Source: Geodermatophilus africanus (lineage in GTDB: Bacteria > Actinomycetota > Actinomycetes > Mycobacteriales > Geodermatophilaceae). Taken from it: 64,000 nucleotides of DNA. Made by a program: the position numbers and the translations under genes. The stretch is taken from the NCBI RefSeq assembly GCF_900107105.1, contig NZ_FNOT01000014.1, positions 62,001-126,000 on the forward strand, written 5' to 3'. The notes under the pieces were generated by a model. The model searched no databases. It saw only the letters and a list, made by a program, of their open reading frames with translations, and was not told the origin of the DNA. How positions within the stretch are numbered: position 1 is the first letter of the stretch; each line of letters begins with the position of its first letter. Below are positions 17,500 to 27,500 of this stretch, piece after piece.

Positions 17500-18290
17500 T
17501 GTCGAACACCCCGAAGTCGCTGTACCGCGACGAGGGCGTCGTGCTGCGCACCCAGAAGCTGGGCGAGGCCGACCGCATCGTCACGGTGCTCACCCGCCGG
17601 CACGGCAAGGTGCGCGCCGTGGCCAAGGGCGTGCGCCGCACCAAGAGCAAGTTCGGCGCCCGGCTGGAGCCGTTCAGCCACGTCGACCTGCAGCTCTACA
17701 CCGGACGCACCCTCGACATCGTCAGCCAGGCCGAGTCGATCCGCGCCTACGGCCAGGCGATCGTGGCCGACTACCCGGCCTACACCGCCGGCACCGCGGT
17801 GCTCGAGACCGCCGACCGGCTGACGGCCGAGGAGAGGGAGCCCTCGCTGCGGCTGTTCCTCCTCGTCATCGGGGCGCTGCGGGCCCTGTCCGAGCGCACC
17901 CACCCGGCTCCGCTGGTGCTCGACGCCTTCCTGCTGCGCGCCATGTCGGTCGCCGGCTGGGAGCCGGCGCTCGGCGGCTGCGCCCGCTGCGGTGAGGAGG
18001 GCCCGCACCGGCACTTCTCGGTGCCCGCCGGCGGCATGGTGTGCCCGCCCTGCCGGCCGACCGGCTCGGCGATGCCCAACCCGGCCACCGTCGAGCTGCT
18101 CGACGCGCTGCTGACCGGCGACTGGGACGCCGCCGAGGCCAGCCAGAACGCCAACCGCCGTGAGGGCAGCGGGCTGGTCGCCGCGCTGCTGCAGTGGCAC
18201 CTGGAACGCGGGCTGCGCTCGCTGCCGCTGGTCGACCGGTCCGATCCGACGGCCCCGCGCCGGGGAGCAGGTCTGCTGAGTGAGGCGTGA
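17499..18290 (+). CDS. recO: DNA repair protein RecO
   Basis: Recombination mediator of the RecFOR pathway that anneals ssDNA and loads RecA. 263 residues with an N-terminal OB fold ([37 protein letters not shown]) and a helical C-terminal domain. A zinc module of two CxxC pairs is present, CARC near 159 and CPPC near 182. Translationally coupled to era (TGATG) and overlapping uppS by 11 nt. Confidence 0.94.
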   Translation: MSNTPKSLYRDEGVVLRTQKLGEADRIVTVLTRRHGKVRAVAKGVRRTKSKFGARLEPFSHVDLQLYTGRTLDIVSQAESIRAYGQAIVADYPAYTAGTAVLETADRLTAEEREPSLRLFLLVIGALRALSERTHPAPLVLDAFLLRAMSVAGWEPALGGCARCGEEGPHRHFSVPAGGMVCPPCRPTGSAMPNPATVELLDALLTGDWDAAEASQNANRREGSGLVAALLQWHLERGLRSLPLVDRSDPTAPRRGAGLLSEA

Positions 18291-19044
18291 GGTGAAGGCC
18301 CCGAACCCGCACCCCTCGGGCGTCCGACCCCCGCAGCTGCCGCCGGACCGGGTGCCCGGCCACGTCGCCATCGTGATGGACGGCAACGGCCGCTGGGCCA
18401 AGCAGCGCGGGCTGCCGCGCACCGCCGGGCACGAGGCGGGGGAGTCCTCGCTGTTCGACTGCGTCGAGGGCGCCATCGAACTGGGCGTCAGGGCGATCAG
18501 CGCCTACGCGTTCTCCACCGAGAACTGGCGGCGCAGCCCCGAGGAGGTCCGCTTCCTCATGGGCTTCAACCGCGACGTCATCCGCCGGCGCCGCGACGAG
18601 ATGCACGAGCTGGGGGTGCGGGTGCGCTGGGCGGGCCGCCGTCCGCGGCTGTGGCGCAGCGTCATCAAGGAGCTCGAGGTCGCCGAGGAGCTCACCCGGG
18701 ACAACGACGTCCTCACGCTGACCATGTGCGTCAACTACGGCGGCCGGGCCGAGATCGCCGACGCCGCCGCGGCCATCGCCCGCGAGGTCGCCGCCGGCCG
18801 GCTCGACCCCGGCAAGGTCGACGAGGGCACCGTCGCCCGGTTCCTCGACGAGCCCGACATGCCCGACGTCGACCTGTTCGTGCGCAGCTCGGGGGAGAAC
18901 CGCACCAGCAACTTCCTGCTGTGGCAGTCGGCCTACGCCGAGTTCGTCTTCCTCGACACGCTGTGGCCGGACTTCGACCGCCGGCACCTGTGGGCCGCGT
19001 GCGAGGAGTACGCCTCGCGGCAGCGCCGCTTCGGCAGCGCGTGA
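18280..19044 (+). CDS. uppS: Isoprenyl (undecaprenyl/decaprenyl) diphosphate synthase, cis-type
   Basis: Cis-prenyltransferase that builds the polyprenyl carrier for cell-wall glycans from farnesyl- or geranyl-PP and IPP. 254 residues. Signature [20 protein letters not shown] contains the catalytic Asp and the phosphate-binding loop; [12 protein letters not shown] and the C-terminal [20 protein letters not shown] (IPP-binding Arg residues) are intact. GTG 18280 lies inside recO; a second GTG at 18292 is possible. Chain length (C50 or C55) cannot be told from sequence. Confidence 0.94.
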   Translation: MRREVKAPNPHPSGVRPPQLPPDRVPGHVAIVMDGNGRWAKQRGLPRTAGHEAGESSLFDCVEGAIELGVRAISAYAFSTENWRRSPEEVRFLMGFNRDVIRRRRDEMHELGVRVRWAGRRPRLWRSVIKELEVAEELTRDNDVLTLTMCVNYGGRAEIADAAAAIAREVAAGRLDPGKVDEGTVARFLDEPDMPDVDLFVRSSGENRTSNFLLWQSAYAEFVFLDTLWPDFDRRHLWAACEEYASRQRRFGSA

Positions 19045-19160
19045 GAAAGGACCCCGTCCTCCCCACCCTTCGAAAAGGAACCCCTGCCCCCCGCCACTCG
19101 CAGGCTCGCGGCGGGACCCTGCAGGGGGCCAGCGGGGCCCGGGACGGGGCCGCACCAAGA
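19045..19160. repeat. Intergenic repeat-family copy
   Basis: Begins AAAGGACCCCGTCCTCCCC, continues with CCACCCTTCG, then CCCCTGCCCCCCGC...GACCCTGCAGGGGG and ends GGGACGGGGCC. The opening and closing blocks are complementary (GGACCCCGTCC against GGACGGGGCC), so the unit can fold. The same blocks occur near 9.3, 15.7 and 23.75 kb, always just after a gene end. Confidence 0.6.
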
Positions 19161-19171
19161 GGAGGCTGATC

Positions 19172-19468
19172 GTGTTCGCCGTGACCCGGCTGCGGGTGTC
19201 CGAGGCCGACGCCGGCGCGCTTCCCGCCGCCGTCGACGTCCTGCTGGCCGCGCTCGCCGCCCGCCCCGGCTTCCGGGACGGCGAGCTGGGCCGCTGCACC
19301 GACGACGACGGCCTGTGGGCGCTGGTCACCCGGTGGGACGGCGTCGGCGCCTACCGCCGGGCCCTGTCCGCGGCCGAGGTGAAGCTCGCCGGCGCGCCCG
19401 TGTGGGTGCACGCGCTCGACGAGCCGGGGGTCTACCTGCCCCAGGAGGAGCGGCCGCCCGGCGGGTGA
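19172..19468 (+). CDS. Antibiotic biosynthesis monooxygenase-fold (ABM) protein
   Basis: Small 98-residue protein with a ferredoxin-like ABM fold pattern: FAVTRLRVSEADAGALPAAV, a helix of small residues, RPGFRDGELGRCTDDDGLWA and LVTRWDGVGAYRRALSAAEV. Members include heme-degrading and quinol monooxygenases, but no diagnostic catalytic residue can be read here, so the activity is unknown. GTG 19172 follows AGGAGG. Cytosolic; it follows a repeat copy and probably has its own promoter. Confidence 0.75.
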   Translation: MFAVTRLRVSEADAGALPAAVDVLLAALAARPGFRDGELGRCTDDDGLWALVTRWDGVGAYRRALSAAEVKLAGAPVWVHALDEPGVYLPQEERPPGG

Positions 19469-19540
19469 GCCCCCGCCGGGGTGGGCACCCAACGTGGCAG
19501 CCGGTGCAGCGCCCGGCTCCACGAGCACGGAGGACGCGCG

Positions 19541-19954
19541 ATGAGCCAGCCCAGACGGGACGACGCCGCACCCGCGGCGTCCGCGGAACCCACCAGGCCG
19601 GTGCCGGCCCCTCCGCTGCCCGGTCGAGCGGTGCGCGAGCAGCTCGCGCGCGGCGAGCTCGCCACGCCACCGGTCCGCCCGGACGAGCAGACCGTGCACC
19701 TCGACGGCCCGGCGCCGAGGGAGCCCGACCGCACCCTCGAGCTCGACGGCACGCTGCGGGCCGGCGTCGTCGTCGGGCCGAAGCCCAGGCCGCGGCGACG
19801 CCGGCGCACCTGGCCGTGGATCCTCGCCGTCGCGCTCGTGCTGCTCGTCCTCGGCGGGGTCCTGATGGTCATGCTGTGGCGGGGGGCGACCATCGAGGGC
19901 GACGTGCAGCTCCTCGCCGCGCAGCTGCGGCTCGACGGGGTGGTCCCCCGCTGA
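19541..19954 (+). CDS. Single-pass membrane protein, unknown function
   Basis: 137 residues. The N-terminal 85 residues are disordered and Pro/Ala/Glu-rich. A very basic patch RPRRRRRTW is followed by one transmembrane helix, ILAVALVLLVLGGVLMVML (about 94-112), and a short extracytoplasmic tail. ATG 19541 has GGAGG 8-9 nt upstream. No family recognised. The basic stop-transfer flank predicts the N-terminus inside. It is common for actinobacterial membrane-anchored tails of this type to be lineage-specific. Confidence 0.7.
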   Translation: MSQPRRDDAAPAASAEPTRPVPAPPLPGRAVREQLARGELATPPVRPDEQTVHLDGPAPREPDRTLELDGTLRAGVVVGPKPRPRRRRRTWPWILAVALVLLVLGGVLMVMLWRGATIEGDVQLLAAQLRLDGVVPR

Positions 19955-20095
19955 CCTCCGCCGCTGCCCCGCACCGTGGGCAGCGGACGAGGTCGCGCGC
20001 AGGGGAGTCGGCCGGGCGGCGCGGGAGCGACCGGGCCGCGGCAACTACCGTGGACGGGTCAGCCGCCGACCGCCAGCCGGATGGAGCCCCGCGCC

Positions 20096-21499
<1,404 letters not shown>

Positions 21500-21508
21500 G
21501 TCACCGCC

Positions 21509-21551
21509 CCTCCGCGGGTGTGCGCGTCCGAGGCGCGCACACCCGCGGAGG
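21509..21551 (+). terminator. 18-bp perfect hairpin after glyS
   Basis: Arms at 21509-21526 and 21534-21551 are perfect complements (CCTCCGCGGGTGTGCGCG) with a 7-nt loop, starting 10 nt past the glyS stop. It is followed by GTGGGGG rather than a T-run. Confidence 0.8.
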
Positions 21552-21577
21552 TGGGGGCCGTACACCGCGATGTGGGC

Positions 21578-21760
21578 GTGAGCCCGACCATCGACATCGA
21601 CGACGACCTCGTGGCCGGTGCCATGCGCCGCTAGGCGCTCGATGACTGCCTCGTCGCCGCGGTCGCGCTGCGGCACGGCGTCCCGGTGCTCCACCGGGAC
21701 CACGACGTCACCGTGCTGGCCGCTCACACGGACCTGCGGGTGGTCGAGTCGGCGGCCTGA
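21578..21760 (+). pseudogene. VapB-VapC toxin-antitoxin relic, fused by deletion
   Basis: Reading from GTG 21578 gives a VapB-like N-terminus, SPTIDIDDDLVAGAMRR, ended by TAG at 21632-21634. The same frame then continues as LDDCLVAAVALRHGVPVLHR, DHDVTVLAAHTDLRVVESAA and TGA at 21758-21760. That is the C-terminal end of a VapC PIN-domain toxin (the D-C/x-LVAA and HRDxDF-like segments). The whole middle of the cassette (rest of vapB, start of vapC) is missing, so the locus cannot make a toxin. It sits between the glyS terminator and dusB. Confidence 0.75.
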
Positions 21761-21870
21761 CGCTGCCGCGGTCGCCCCCTCCCGAGTGAGCGGGACACGC
21801 GCGGACAGGCCGGTGCGGAGACCGCGAGTGCCCACTCGAGCGGCCTCGGGGGGTGACGTGGCTCGCCACC

Positions 21871-21876
21871 TACCCT
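21871..21876 (+). promoter_or_regulatory. -10 box of a probably leaderless dusB transcript
   Basis: TACCCT ends 6 nt before the GTG at 21883 and no Shine-Dalgarno precedes that start. This spacing puts the transcription start on or next to the initiation codon. Confidence 0.45.
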
Positions 21877-21882
21877 GGACAC

Positions 21883-23055
21883 GTGAGCAGCAGCGTCCTC
21901 GAGCGGCCGTCGTCCCCGGCGACCGGCCCCGCGCCGCTGCGCCTGGGCGCGCTCACCGTCGACCCCGCCGTGGTGCTCGCGCCGATGGCCGGCATCACCA
22001 ACCCAGCCTTCCGCACGCTGTGCCGGGAGTTCGGCGCCGGGCTCTACGTCTGCGAGATGATCACCACGCGGGCGCTGGTCGAGCGCAACGAGAAGACGCT
22101 GCAGATGGTCCGCGCCACGCCGGACGAGGCCGACGCCTTCTCCGTCCAGCTCTACGGCGTCGACCCGGCCACGGTCGGCCGGGCGGTGGAGATGCTCGTC
22201 GACGAGGGCGTGGCCGGCACCCGACCGGCGCACGTCGACCTGAACTTCGGCTGCCCGGTGCCCAAGGTGACCCGCAGGGGCGGGGGCTCGGCGCTGCCGT
22301 GGCGGCGGGTGCTCCTCCGCGACATCGTGCGGGCCGCCGTCCGTGCCGCCGGGGACGTCCCGGTCACGGTGAAGACCCGCATCGGCATCGACGTCGACCA
22401 CGTCACCTACCTCGACGCCGGCCGCATCGCGCAGGACGAGGGCGCCGCGGCGATCACCCTGCACGGGCGCACCGCCGACCAGCTCTACAGCGGCACCGCC
22501 GACTGGGCGCCGATCGCCCGGCTGGTCGAGGCCGTCGACATCCCGGTGCTCGGCAACGGCGACATCTGGGAGGCCGACGACGCGCTGCGGATGGTCGCCG
22601 AGACCGGCTGCGCCGGCGTGGTCATCGGTCGCGGCTGCCTGGGCCGGCCGTGGCTGTTCGGCGACCTGGCCGCCGCCTTCGCCGGGGGGACCCGCCGCGC
22701 GCTGCCGACGCTGCGCGAGGTGGCCGCGGTGATGCACCGGCACGCCACGCTGCTGTCCGAGGAGCAGGGCGAGCGGCACGGCTGCACCGACTTCCGCAAG
22801 CACGTCGCGTGGTACCTCAAGGGCTTCTCCGTCGGCTCCGACGTCCGCCGTGCACTGGCCATGGTGAGCGCCCTCGACGAGCTGGCCGAGCTGCTGGCGG
22901 GCATCCCCGACCAGCCCTACCCGACGGCCGTGCTCGGCGGACCGCGCGGGCGGACCAGCCCGCCGCGCCCGGTGGCGCTGCCCGAGGGCTGGCTGGCCGA
23001 CCGCGACGACCCCCGGCCGCCGGCCGGGGCGGAGCTGCCGGTGAGCGGCGGGTGA
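21883..23055 (+). CDS. dusB: tRNA-dihydrouridine synthase B
   Basis: FMN-dependent enzyme reducing uridine to dihydrouridine in the tRNA D-loop. 390 residues with a TIM barrel: VVLAPMAGITNPAFR (FMN phosphate region), QLYGVDPATV, NFGCPVPKVTRRGGGSAL (catalytic Cys), VKTRIGID, LHGRTADQLYSG, GNGDIWEADDALRM and GRGCLGRPW. GTG 21883 is consistent with a leaderless message (TACCCT upstream). The C-terminal tail ends PAGAELPVSGG. A tandem-repeat spacer follows. Confidence 0.94.
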   Translation: MSSSVLERPSSPATGPAPLRLGALTVDPAVVLAPMAGITNPAFRTLCREFGAGLYVCEMITTRALVERNEKTLQMVRATPDEADAFSVQLYGVDPATVGRAVEMLVDEGVAGTRPAHVDLNFGCPVPKVTRRGGGSALPWRRVLLRDIVRAAVRAAGDVPVTVKTRIGIDVDHVTYLDAGRIAQDEGAAAITLHGRTADQLYSGTADWAPIARLVEAVDIPVLGNGDIWEADDALRMVAETGCAGVVIGRGCLGRPWLFGDLAAAFAGGTRRALPTLREVAAVMHRHATLLSEEQGERHGCTDFRKHVAWYLKGFSVGSDVRRALAMVSALDELAELLAGIPDQPYPTAVLGGPRGRTSPPRPVALPEGWLADRDDPRPPAGAELPVSGG

Positions 23056-23090
23056 GTGTCATGAGTGACGCGAGGAGGACGGTCGCGGGA

Positions 23091-23298
23091 GCATCGCAGC
23101 GAGATGCCCGGAGCCGACAGCGAGTGAGCATCGCAGCGAGATGCCCCGAGCCGACAGCGAGTGAGCATCGCAGCGAGCGCCAGCGAGCGAGGAGCGGAGC
23201 GAGCGCGGAGGCGACTGACGGCGTCGAGCGAGGAGCGGAGCGAGCGCGGAGGCGACTGACGGCGTCGAGCGAGGAGCGGATCGAGACCGGAGTCGAGC
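23091..23298. repeat. Two juxtaposed tandem repeats (37 bp and 41 bp units)
   Basis: Unit A (37 bp, starting GCATCGCAGCGAGATGCCC) is present at 23091-23127 and 23128-23164, with a partial third copy from 23165. Unit B (41 bp, starting CGAGGAGCGGAGCGAGCGCG) starts at 23188, 23229 and, truncated, 23270. Both are Ser/Arg-like GC-rich and rich in GCGAG steps. No spacer sequence separates the copies, so this is not CRISPR. The array fills the gap between dusB and the next gene and ends right at its GTG. Confidence 0.85.
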
Positions 23299-23299
23299 C

Positions 23300-23746
23300 G
23301 TGAGCACCGGTCCCTACCTGTACGACGACGACCCGGCGCCGCTGCACACCGGCACCCCACGCTCGGCGCGGGCGCTGATCCTCGCGGTGATCGGCGGGAC
23401 CGTCGCCGTCGCCGTCGGTATGGCCGTCGGCCTGCCGCTGGTGAAGGGCAGTCCCGAGGAGCAGGCCCGCGAGGTCTCCGGGGTCTTCCTCTCCGCGCTC
23501 GCCCAGGACGACGTCGAGACCGCCTACGGCCTGCTCTGCGCCGAGGAGCGCGCCCGGGTGTCCCCCGGGGCGGTGTCCACCGAGTACGCCGCGGGCGGCA
23601 CCGGCCGGATCGCCGGCACGATCGCCGACGAGCTGGACGGCGAACCGGTGCAGCGGGTCGAGGTCGCGTGGAGCGACGGCAGCACCTCCGTGCTCACCGT
23701 CGTCAGTGAGCAGGGCGCCCGCGTCTGCGGGACCGCCTCCGCCTGA
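23300..23746 (+). CDS. Single-pass membrane protein with extracytoplasmic domain, unknown
   Basis: 148 residues: a short cytosolic N-terminus, one transmembrane helix (ALILAVIGGTVAVAVGMAVG, about 26-45), then a soluble domain starting SPEEQAREVSGVFLSALAQD and DDVETAYGLLCAEERARVSP. The pattern of residues after the helix recalls small NTF2-like or DUF4878-type domains of secreted actinobacterial proteins. Two Cys residues, in LLCAEE and near the C-terminus (ARVCGTA), could form a disulfide. Start GTG 23300 abuts the tandem repeats. Confidence 0.72.
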   Translation: MSTGPYLYDDDPAPLHTGTPRSARALILAVIGGTVAVAVGMAVGLPLVKGSPEEQAREVSGVFLSALAQDDVETAYGLLCAEERARVSPGAVSTEYAAGGTGRIAGTIADELDGEPVQRVEVAWSDGSTSVLTVVSEQGARVCGTASA

Positions 23747-23835
23747 AGAAGGACCCCGTCCCCACCCTTCGCCAGCTCGGGGAAGGACCCGGGACGGGGC
23801 CGCGGCGAGCCCCTGGACGGGGCCGGGAGCCGCTA
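23747..23835. repeat. Intergenic repeat-family copy
   Basis: GAAGGACCCCGTCC, CCACCCTTCG and two later GGACGGGGCC blocks repeat the element found after uppS. The opening block can pair with either closing block. Confidence 0.6.
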
Positions 23836-24023
23836 GGGGGCGTGCTCGCGGTCGCCGTCGGTCTGGCGCGTCGCGGACGGGTGGTCCACGATCACTGTCT
23901 GGCCCGGACGGACGTATGAGACGTCTACCTGCGGGCCGGGCTCGCCGCGGCGGCGACGGGGGACCCCGGGGCGCCGTCCCGGGCAGGCAGGAACCAGCCG
24001 GCGGACGAGCGCGGAGGTGCGCG

Positions 24024-26735
24024 GTGGGCAGCGGTACCGGGACGGCCACCTGGGTCTACGACTTCAGCGAGGGCAACAAGGACCAGAAGGACCTGCTGGG
24101 CGGCAAGGGCGCCAACCTGGCCGAGATGACCAACCTCGGCCTGCCGGTGCCGCCCGGGTTCACCATCACCACCGACGCCTGCCGCTTCTACCTCGAGCAC
24201 GGCAGCACCCCGCCGGACCTCGCCGACCAGGTGACCGAGCACCTGACGGCCCTGGAGAAGGCGATGGGCAAGACCCTCGGCGACCCGGCGGACCCGCTGC
24301 TGGTGTCGGTGCGCTCCGGCGCCGCCGCCTCGATGCCCGGGATGATGGAGACGGTCCTCAACGTCGGCCTCAACGACGAGTCGGTCCGCGGGCTGGCCGC
24401 CCAGTCGGGGAGCGAGCGGTTCGCCTGGGACTCCTACCGCCGGCTGATCCAGATGTTCGGCAAGACCGTCCTCGACCTCGACGGCGAGCTGTTCGAGCAC
24501 GCGCTCGACGAGGCCAAGCAGGAGCAGGGCACCGAGTCCGACCTGGACCTCGACGCCGAGCACCTCGAGGACGTCGTCGGCCGGTTCAAGGCGATCGTCC
24601 GCGAGCAGTGCGGCCGCGACTTCCCGCAGGACCCGCGCGAGCAGCTGGACCTGGCCATCAATGCCGTCTTCGACTCGTGGAACTCGGAGCGGGCCATCCT
24701 CTACCGCCGCCGCGAGCGCATCCCCAGCGACGCCGGCACCGCGGTCAACGTCTGCTCGATGGTGTTCGGCAACCTCGGCATGGACTCCGGCACCGGCGTC
24801 GCCTTCACCCGCGACCCGGGCAGTGGCGAGCAGGGCGTGTACGGCGACTACCTGCAGAACGCGCAGGGCGAGGACGTCGTCGCCGGCATCCGCAACACCG
24901 TGCCGCTGCCCGAGCTCGAGCGGATCGACGAGGGCGCCTACCGCGAGCTGATGGACACGATGGCGCGGCTCGAGGCGCACTACCGCGACCTGTGCGACAT
25001 CGAGTTCACCGTCGAGCGCGACAAGCTCTGGATGCTGCAGACCCGCGTCGGCAAGCGGACGGCGGGGGCGGCTTTCCGGATCGCCACCCAGCTGGTCGAC
25101 GAGGGCCTCATCGACATGGACGAGGCCGTCCGGCGGGTCACCGGCGACCAGCTGGCCCAGCTGATGTTCCCGCGGTTCGTCTCCGGCGGGGACGCCACCC
25201 AGCTGACCCAGGGGATGAACGCCTCGCCCGGCGCCGCCGTCGGCAAGGCGGTGTTCTCCTCCGAGACCGCCGTCCAGTGGGCCGACCGCGGCGAGAAGGT
25301 GGTGCTCGTCCGGCGGGAGACCAACCCTGACGACCTCTCCGGGATGATCGCCGCCGAGGGCGTCCTGACCAGCCGCGGCGGCAAGACCTCGCACGCCGCC
25401 GTCGTCGCCCGGGGCATGGGCAAGACCTGCGTCTGCGGCGCCGAGGAGCTACAGGTGGACACGAAGAACCGCCGCTTCACCGCCCCCGGCGGGACGGTCG
25501 TCGAGGAGGGCGACGTCATCTCCATCGACGGTTCCACCGGCAAGGTGTGGCTCGGCGAGGTGCCGGTCGAGGCGCCCGCCGTCGTCCGCTACTTCGAGGG
25601 CGAGATCGACCCGGACTCCGCGGACGCCGACGACCTGGTGCGCAGCGTGCACCGCATCCTCGCCCACGCCGACGAGGTGCGGCGGCTGGCCGTGCGCACC
25701 AACGCCGACACCCCCGAGGACACCGCCCGCGCGCGGCGGTTCGGCGCCCAGGGGATCGGCCTGTGCCGGACCGAGCACATGTTCCTCGGCGACCGGCGGC
25801 AGCTGGTCGAGAAGCTGATCCTGGCCGAGGACGACGAGGGCAAGCAGGCCGCCCTCGACGCGCTCGCTCCGCTGCAGAAGCAGGACTTCCTGGACATCTT
25901 CGAGGCCATGGACGGGCTGCCGGTGACCGTCCGGCTGCTCGACCCGCCGCTGCACGAGTTCCTGCCCGACCTCACCGACCTCTCGGTGCGGGTGGCCGTG
26001 GCCGAGGCGCAGGGGCACCCGGACGAGGCCAACCTGCGGCTGCTGGCCGCCGTCCGCCGGCTGCACGAGCAGAACCCGATGCTGGGGCTGCGCGGCGTGC
26101 GGCTCGGGCTGGTGGTCCAGGGGCTGTTCGCGATGCAGGTGCGGGCCATCGCCGAGGCGGCCTGCGAGCGCAAGCGGGCCGGGGGCGACCCGCGGCCGGA
26201 GATCATGATCCCGCTGGTCGGTGCGGTGCAGGAGCTGGAGGCGATCCGCGAGGAGTCCGAGCAGGTGCTCGCGGCGGTGTTCGAGGAGTGCGGCGTCGAG
26301 CTCGACGTCCTCATCGGCACGATGATCGAGGTGCCGCGCGCCGCGCTCACCTCCGCCGAGATCGCCCAGAGCGCCGAGTTCTTCTCCTTCGGCACCAACG
26401 ACCTCACCCAGATGACCTGGGGCTTCTCGCGGGACGACGTCGAGGCCGCGTTCTTCCACGCCTACCTCGACAAGGGCATCTTCGGCGTCTCGCCGTTCGA
26501 GTCGCTGGACCTGTCCGGCGTCGGCCGGCTGGTGGAGGTCGCCGTCCGGGAGGGCCGGTCGGCGCGGCCGGAGCTCAAGCTCGGCGTCTGCGGTGAGCAC
26601 GGCGGCGACCCGGACTCGGTGCACTTCTTCCACGACGTGGGGCTGGACTACGTGTCCTGCTCGCCGTTCCGGGTGCCGGTGGCCCGGCTCGAGGCCGGCC
26701 GCGCGGCGCTGGGGGCGGACCGCGCCGGGTCCTGA
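24024..26735 (+). CDS. ppdK: Pyruvate, phosphate dikinase
   Basis: Interconverts pyruvate + ATP + Pi and PEP + AMP + PPi. 903 residues, the normal bacterial length. The N-terminal ATP-grasp domain starts DLLGGKGANLAEMTNLGLPV and contains VRSGAAASMPGMMETVLN. The phosphohistidine domain has GGKTSHAAVVARGMGKTCVC (catalytic His in TSHAAV) and PGGTVVEEGDVISIDG. The C-terminal PEP/pyruvate barrel has GLCRTEHMF, FGTNDLTQMTWGFSRDD and GVCGEHGGDP. GTG 24024 has GGAGG 7 nt upstream. Monocistronic by position, closed by a long hairpin. Confidence 0.96.
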   Translation: MGSGTGTATWVYDFSEGNKDQKDLLGGKGANLAEMTNLGLPVPPGFTITTDACRFYLEHGSTPPDLADQVTEHLTALEKAMGKTLGDPADPLLVSVRSGAAASMPGMMETVLNVGLNDESVRGLAAQSGSERFAWDSYRRLIQMFGKTVLDLDGELFEHALDEAKQEQGTESDLDLDAEHLEDVVGRFKAIVREQCGRDFPQDPREQLDLAINAVFDSWNSERAILYRRRERIPSDAGTAVNVCSMVFGNLGMDSGTGVAFTRDPGSGEQGVYGDYLQNAQGEDVVAGIRNTVPLPELERIDEGAYRELMDTMARLEAHYRDLCDIEFTVERDKLWMLQTRVGKRTAGAAFRIATQLVDEGLIDMDEAVRRVTGDQLAQLMFPRFVSGGDATQLTQGMNASPGAAVGKAVFSSETAVQWADRGEKVVLVRRETNPDDLSGMIAAEGVLTSRGGKTSHAAVVARGMGKTCVCGAEELQVDTKNRRFTAPGGTVVEEGDVISIDGSTGKVWLGEVPVEAPAVVRYFEGEIDPDSADADDLVRSVHRILAHADEVRRLAVRTNADTPEDTARARRFGAQGIGLCRTEHMFLGDRRQLVEKLILAEDDEGKQAALDALAPLQKQDFLDIFEAMDGLPVTVRLLDPPLHEFLPDLTDLSVRVAVAEAQGHPDEANLRLLAAVRRLHEQNPMLGLRGVRLGLVVQGLFAMQVRAIAEAACERKRAGGDPRPEIMIPLVGAVQELEAIREESEQVLAAVFEECGVELDVLIGTMIEVPRAALTSAEIAQSAEFFSFGTNDLTQMTWGFSRDDVEAAFFHAYLDKGIFGVSPFESLDLSGVGRLVEVAVREGRSARPELKLGVCGEHGGDPDSVHFFHDVGLDYVSCSPFRVPVARLEAGRAALGADRAGS

Positions 26736-26746
26736 ACGACCCGCGG

Positions 26747-26797
26747 GATCGGCGGTGTCGTGGCCATCAGCGGCTGATCGCCACGACACCGCCGATC
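26747..26797. terminator. Nested 18-bp hairpin after ppdK
   Basis: Arms 26747-26764 and 26780-26797 are perfect complements (GATCGGCGGTGTCGTGGC). The 15-nt loop itself contains ATCAG-CGG-CTGAT, so the structure can extend by five more pairs with one mismatch. It begins 12 nt after the ppdK stop. Confidence 0.75.
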
Positions 26798-26870
26798 TCG
26801 CGCACGGAGCGGTCCGGCACACCCCCCGCACCGCCCCCGAACGGACAGCCCCGCGTGGTACCCATGACGG

Positions 26871-27500
26871 GTGGGCGTGCGCGCGGGGAGCCTGGTGGGC
26901 CGGGTGGTCGGCGCCCTGGTGCTCGCCGTCGTCCTGCTCGTCGTCTCCACGGCGACGGCGATCTGGTGGACGGCGCGGCAGGACTCGCAGCCACCCTCCG
27001 ACGCGATCGTGGTGCTGGGGTCGGCGCAGTACAACGGCGTGCCGTCGTCGATCTTCGAGGCGCGGCTGGAGCACGCGCTGGAGCTCTACGCGGACGGCGT
27101 CGCGCCGATGGTCGTGACCGTCGGCGGCAAGGCCGACGGCGACATGTTCACCGAGGCCGAGTCCGGCCGCGCCTACCTGGCCGAGGCCGGCATCCCCGAG
27201 GAGTCGCTGCTCGCGGTCGAGGAGGGCGTCGACACGCTGGAGAGCATGCGGGCCGTCGGCGTCGCGTTCGACGAGCGCGACTGGTCCTCGGCGGTCCTGG
27301 TGACCGACCCGTGGCATGCGATGCGCGCCGAGCGGATGGCCGAGGACGCCGGCATCACCGCCGACAGCTCGCCCACCCGGCAGGGTCCGGCGGTGCAGAC
27401 CCGCACCACGCAGTTCCGCTACATCCTGCGCGAGACGGCGGCCTATCTGCTCTACCGGGCGACCGGCGAGAGCGTCGCAGGCGCCCCGGGGATCGGGTGA
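26871..27500 (+). CDS. YdcF/DUF218 family membrane-anchored protein
   Basis: 209 residues. One N-terminal transmembrane helix (VVGALVLAVVLLVVSTATAIWW) is followed by a DUF218 Rossmann-like domain: SDAIVVLGSAQYNGVPSSIF, EARLEHALELYADGVAPMVV, VTVGGKADGDMFTEAESGRA and a late VTDPWHAMRAERMAED. DUF218 proteins (YdcF, SanA) act at the envelope; the reaction is not established. GTG 26871, with an in-frame GTG at 26877 as alternative. The stop overlaps the next start (GTGA). Confidence 0.88.
   Translation: MGVRAGSLVGRVVGALVLAVVLLVVSTATAIWWTARQDSQPPSDAIVVLGSAQYNGVPSSIFEARLEHALELYADGVAPMVVTVGGKADGDMFTEAESGRAYLAEAGIPEESLLAVEEGVDTLESMRAVGVAFDERDWSSAVLVTDPWHAMRAERMAEDAGITADSSPTRQGPAVQTRTTQFRYILRETAAYLLYRATGESVAGAPGIG

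Noticed and set aside
23091-23298. Repeats considered as a CRISPR array
   Set aside because: Copies are directly adjacent with no unique spacers and no cas gene is near.
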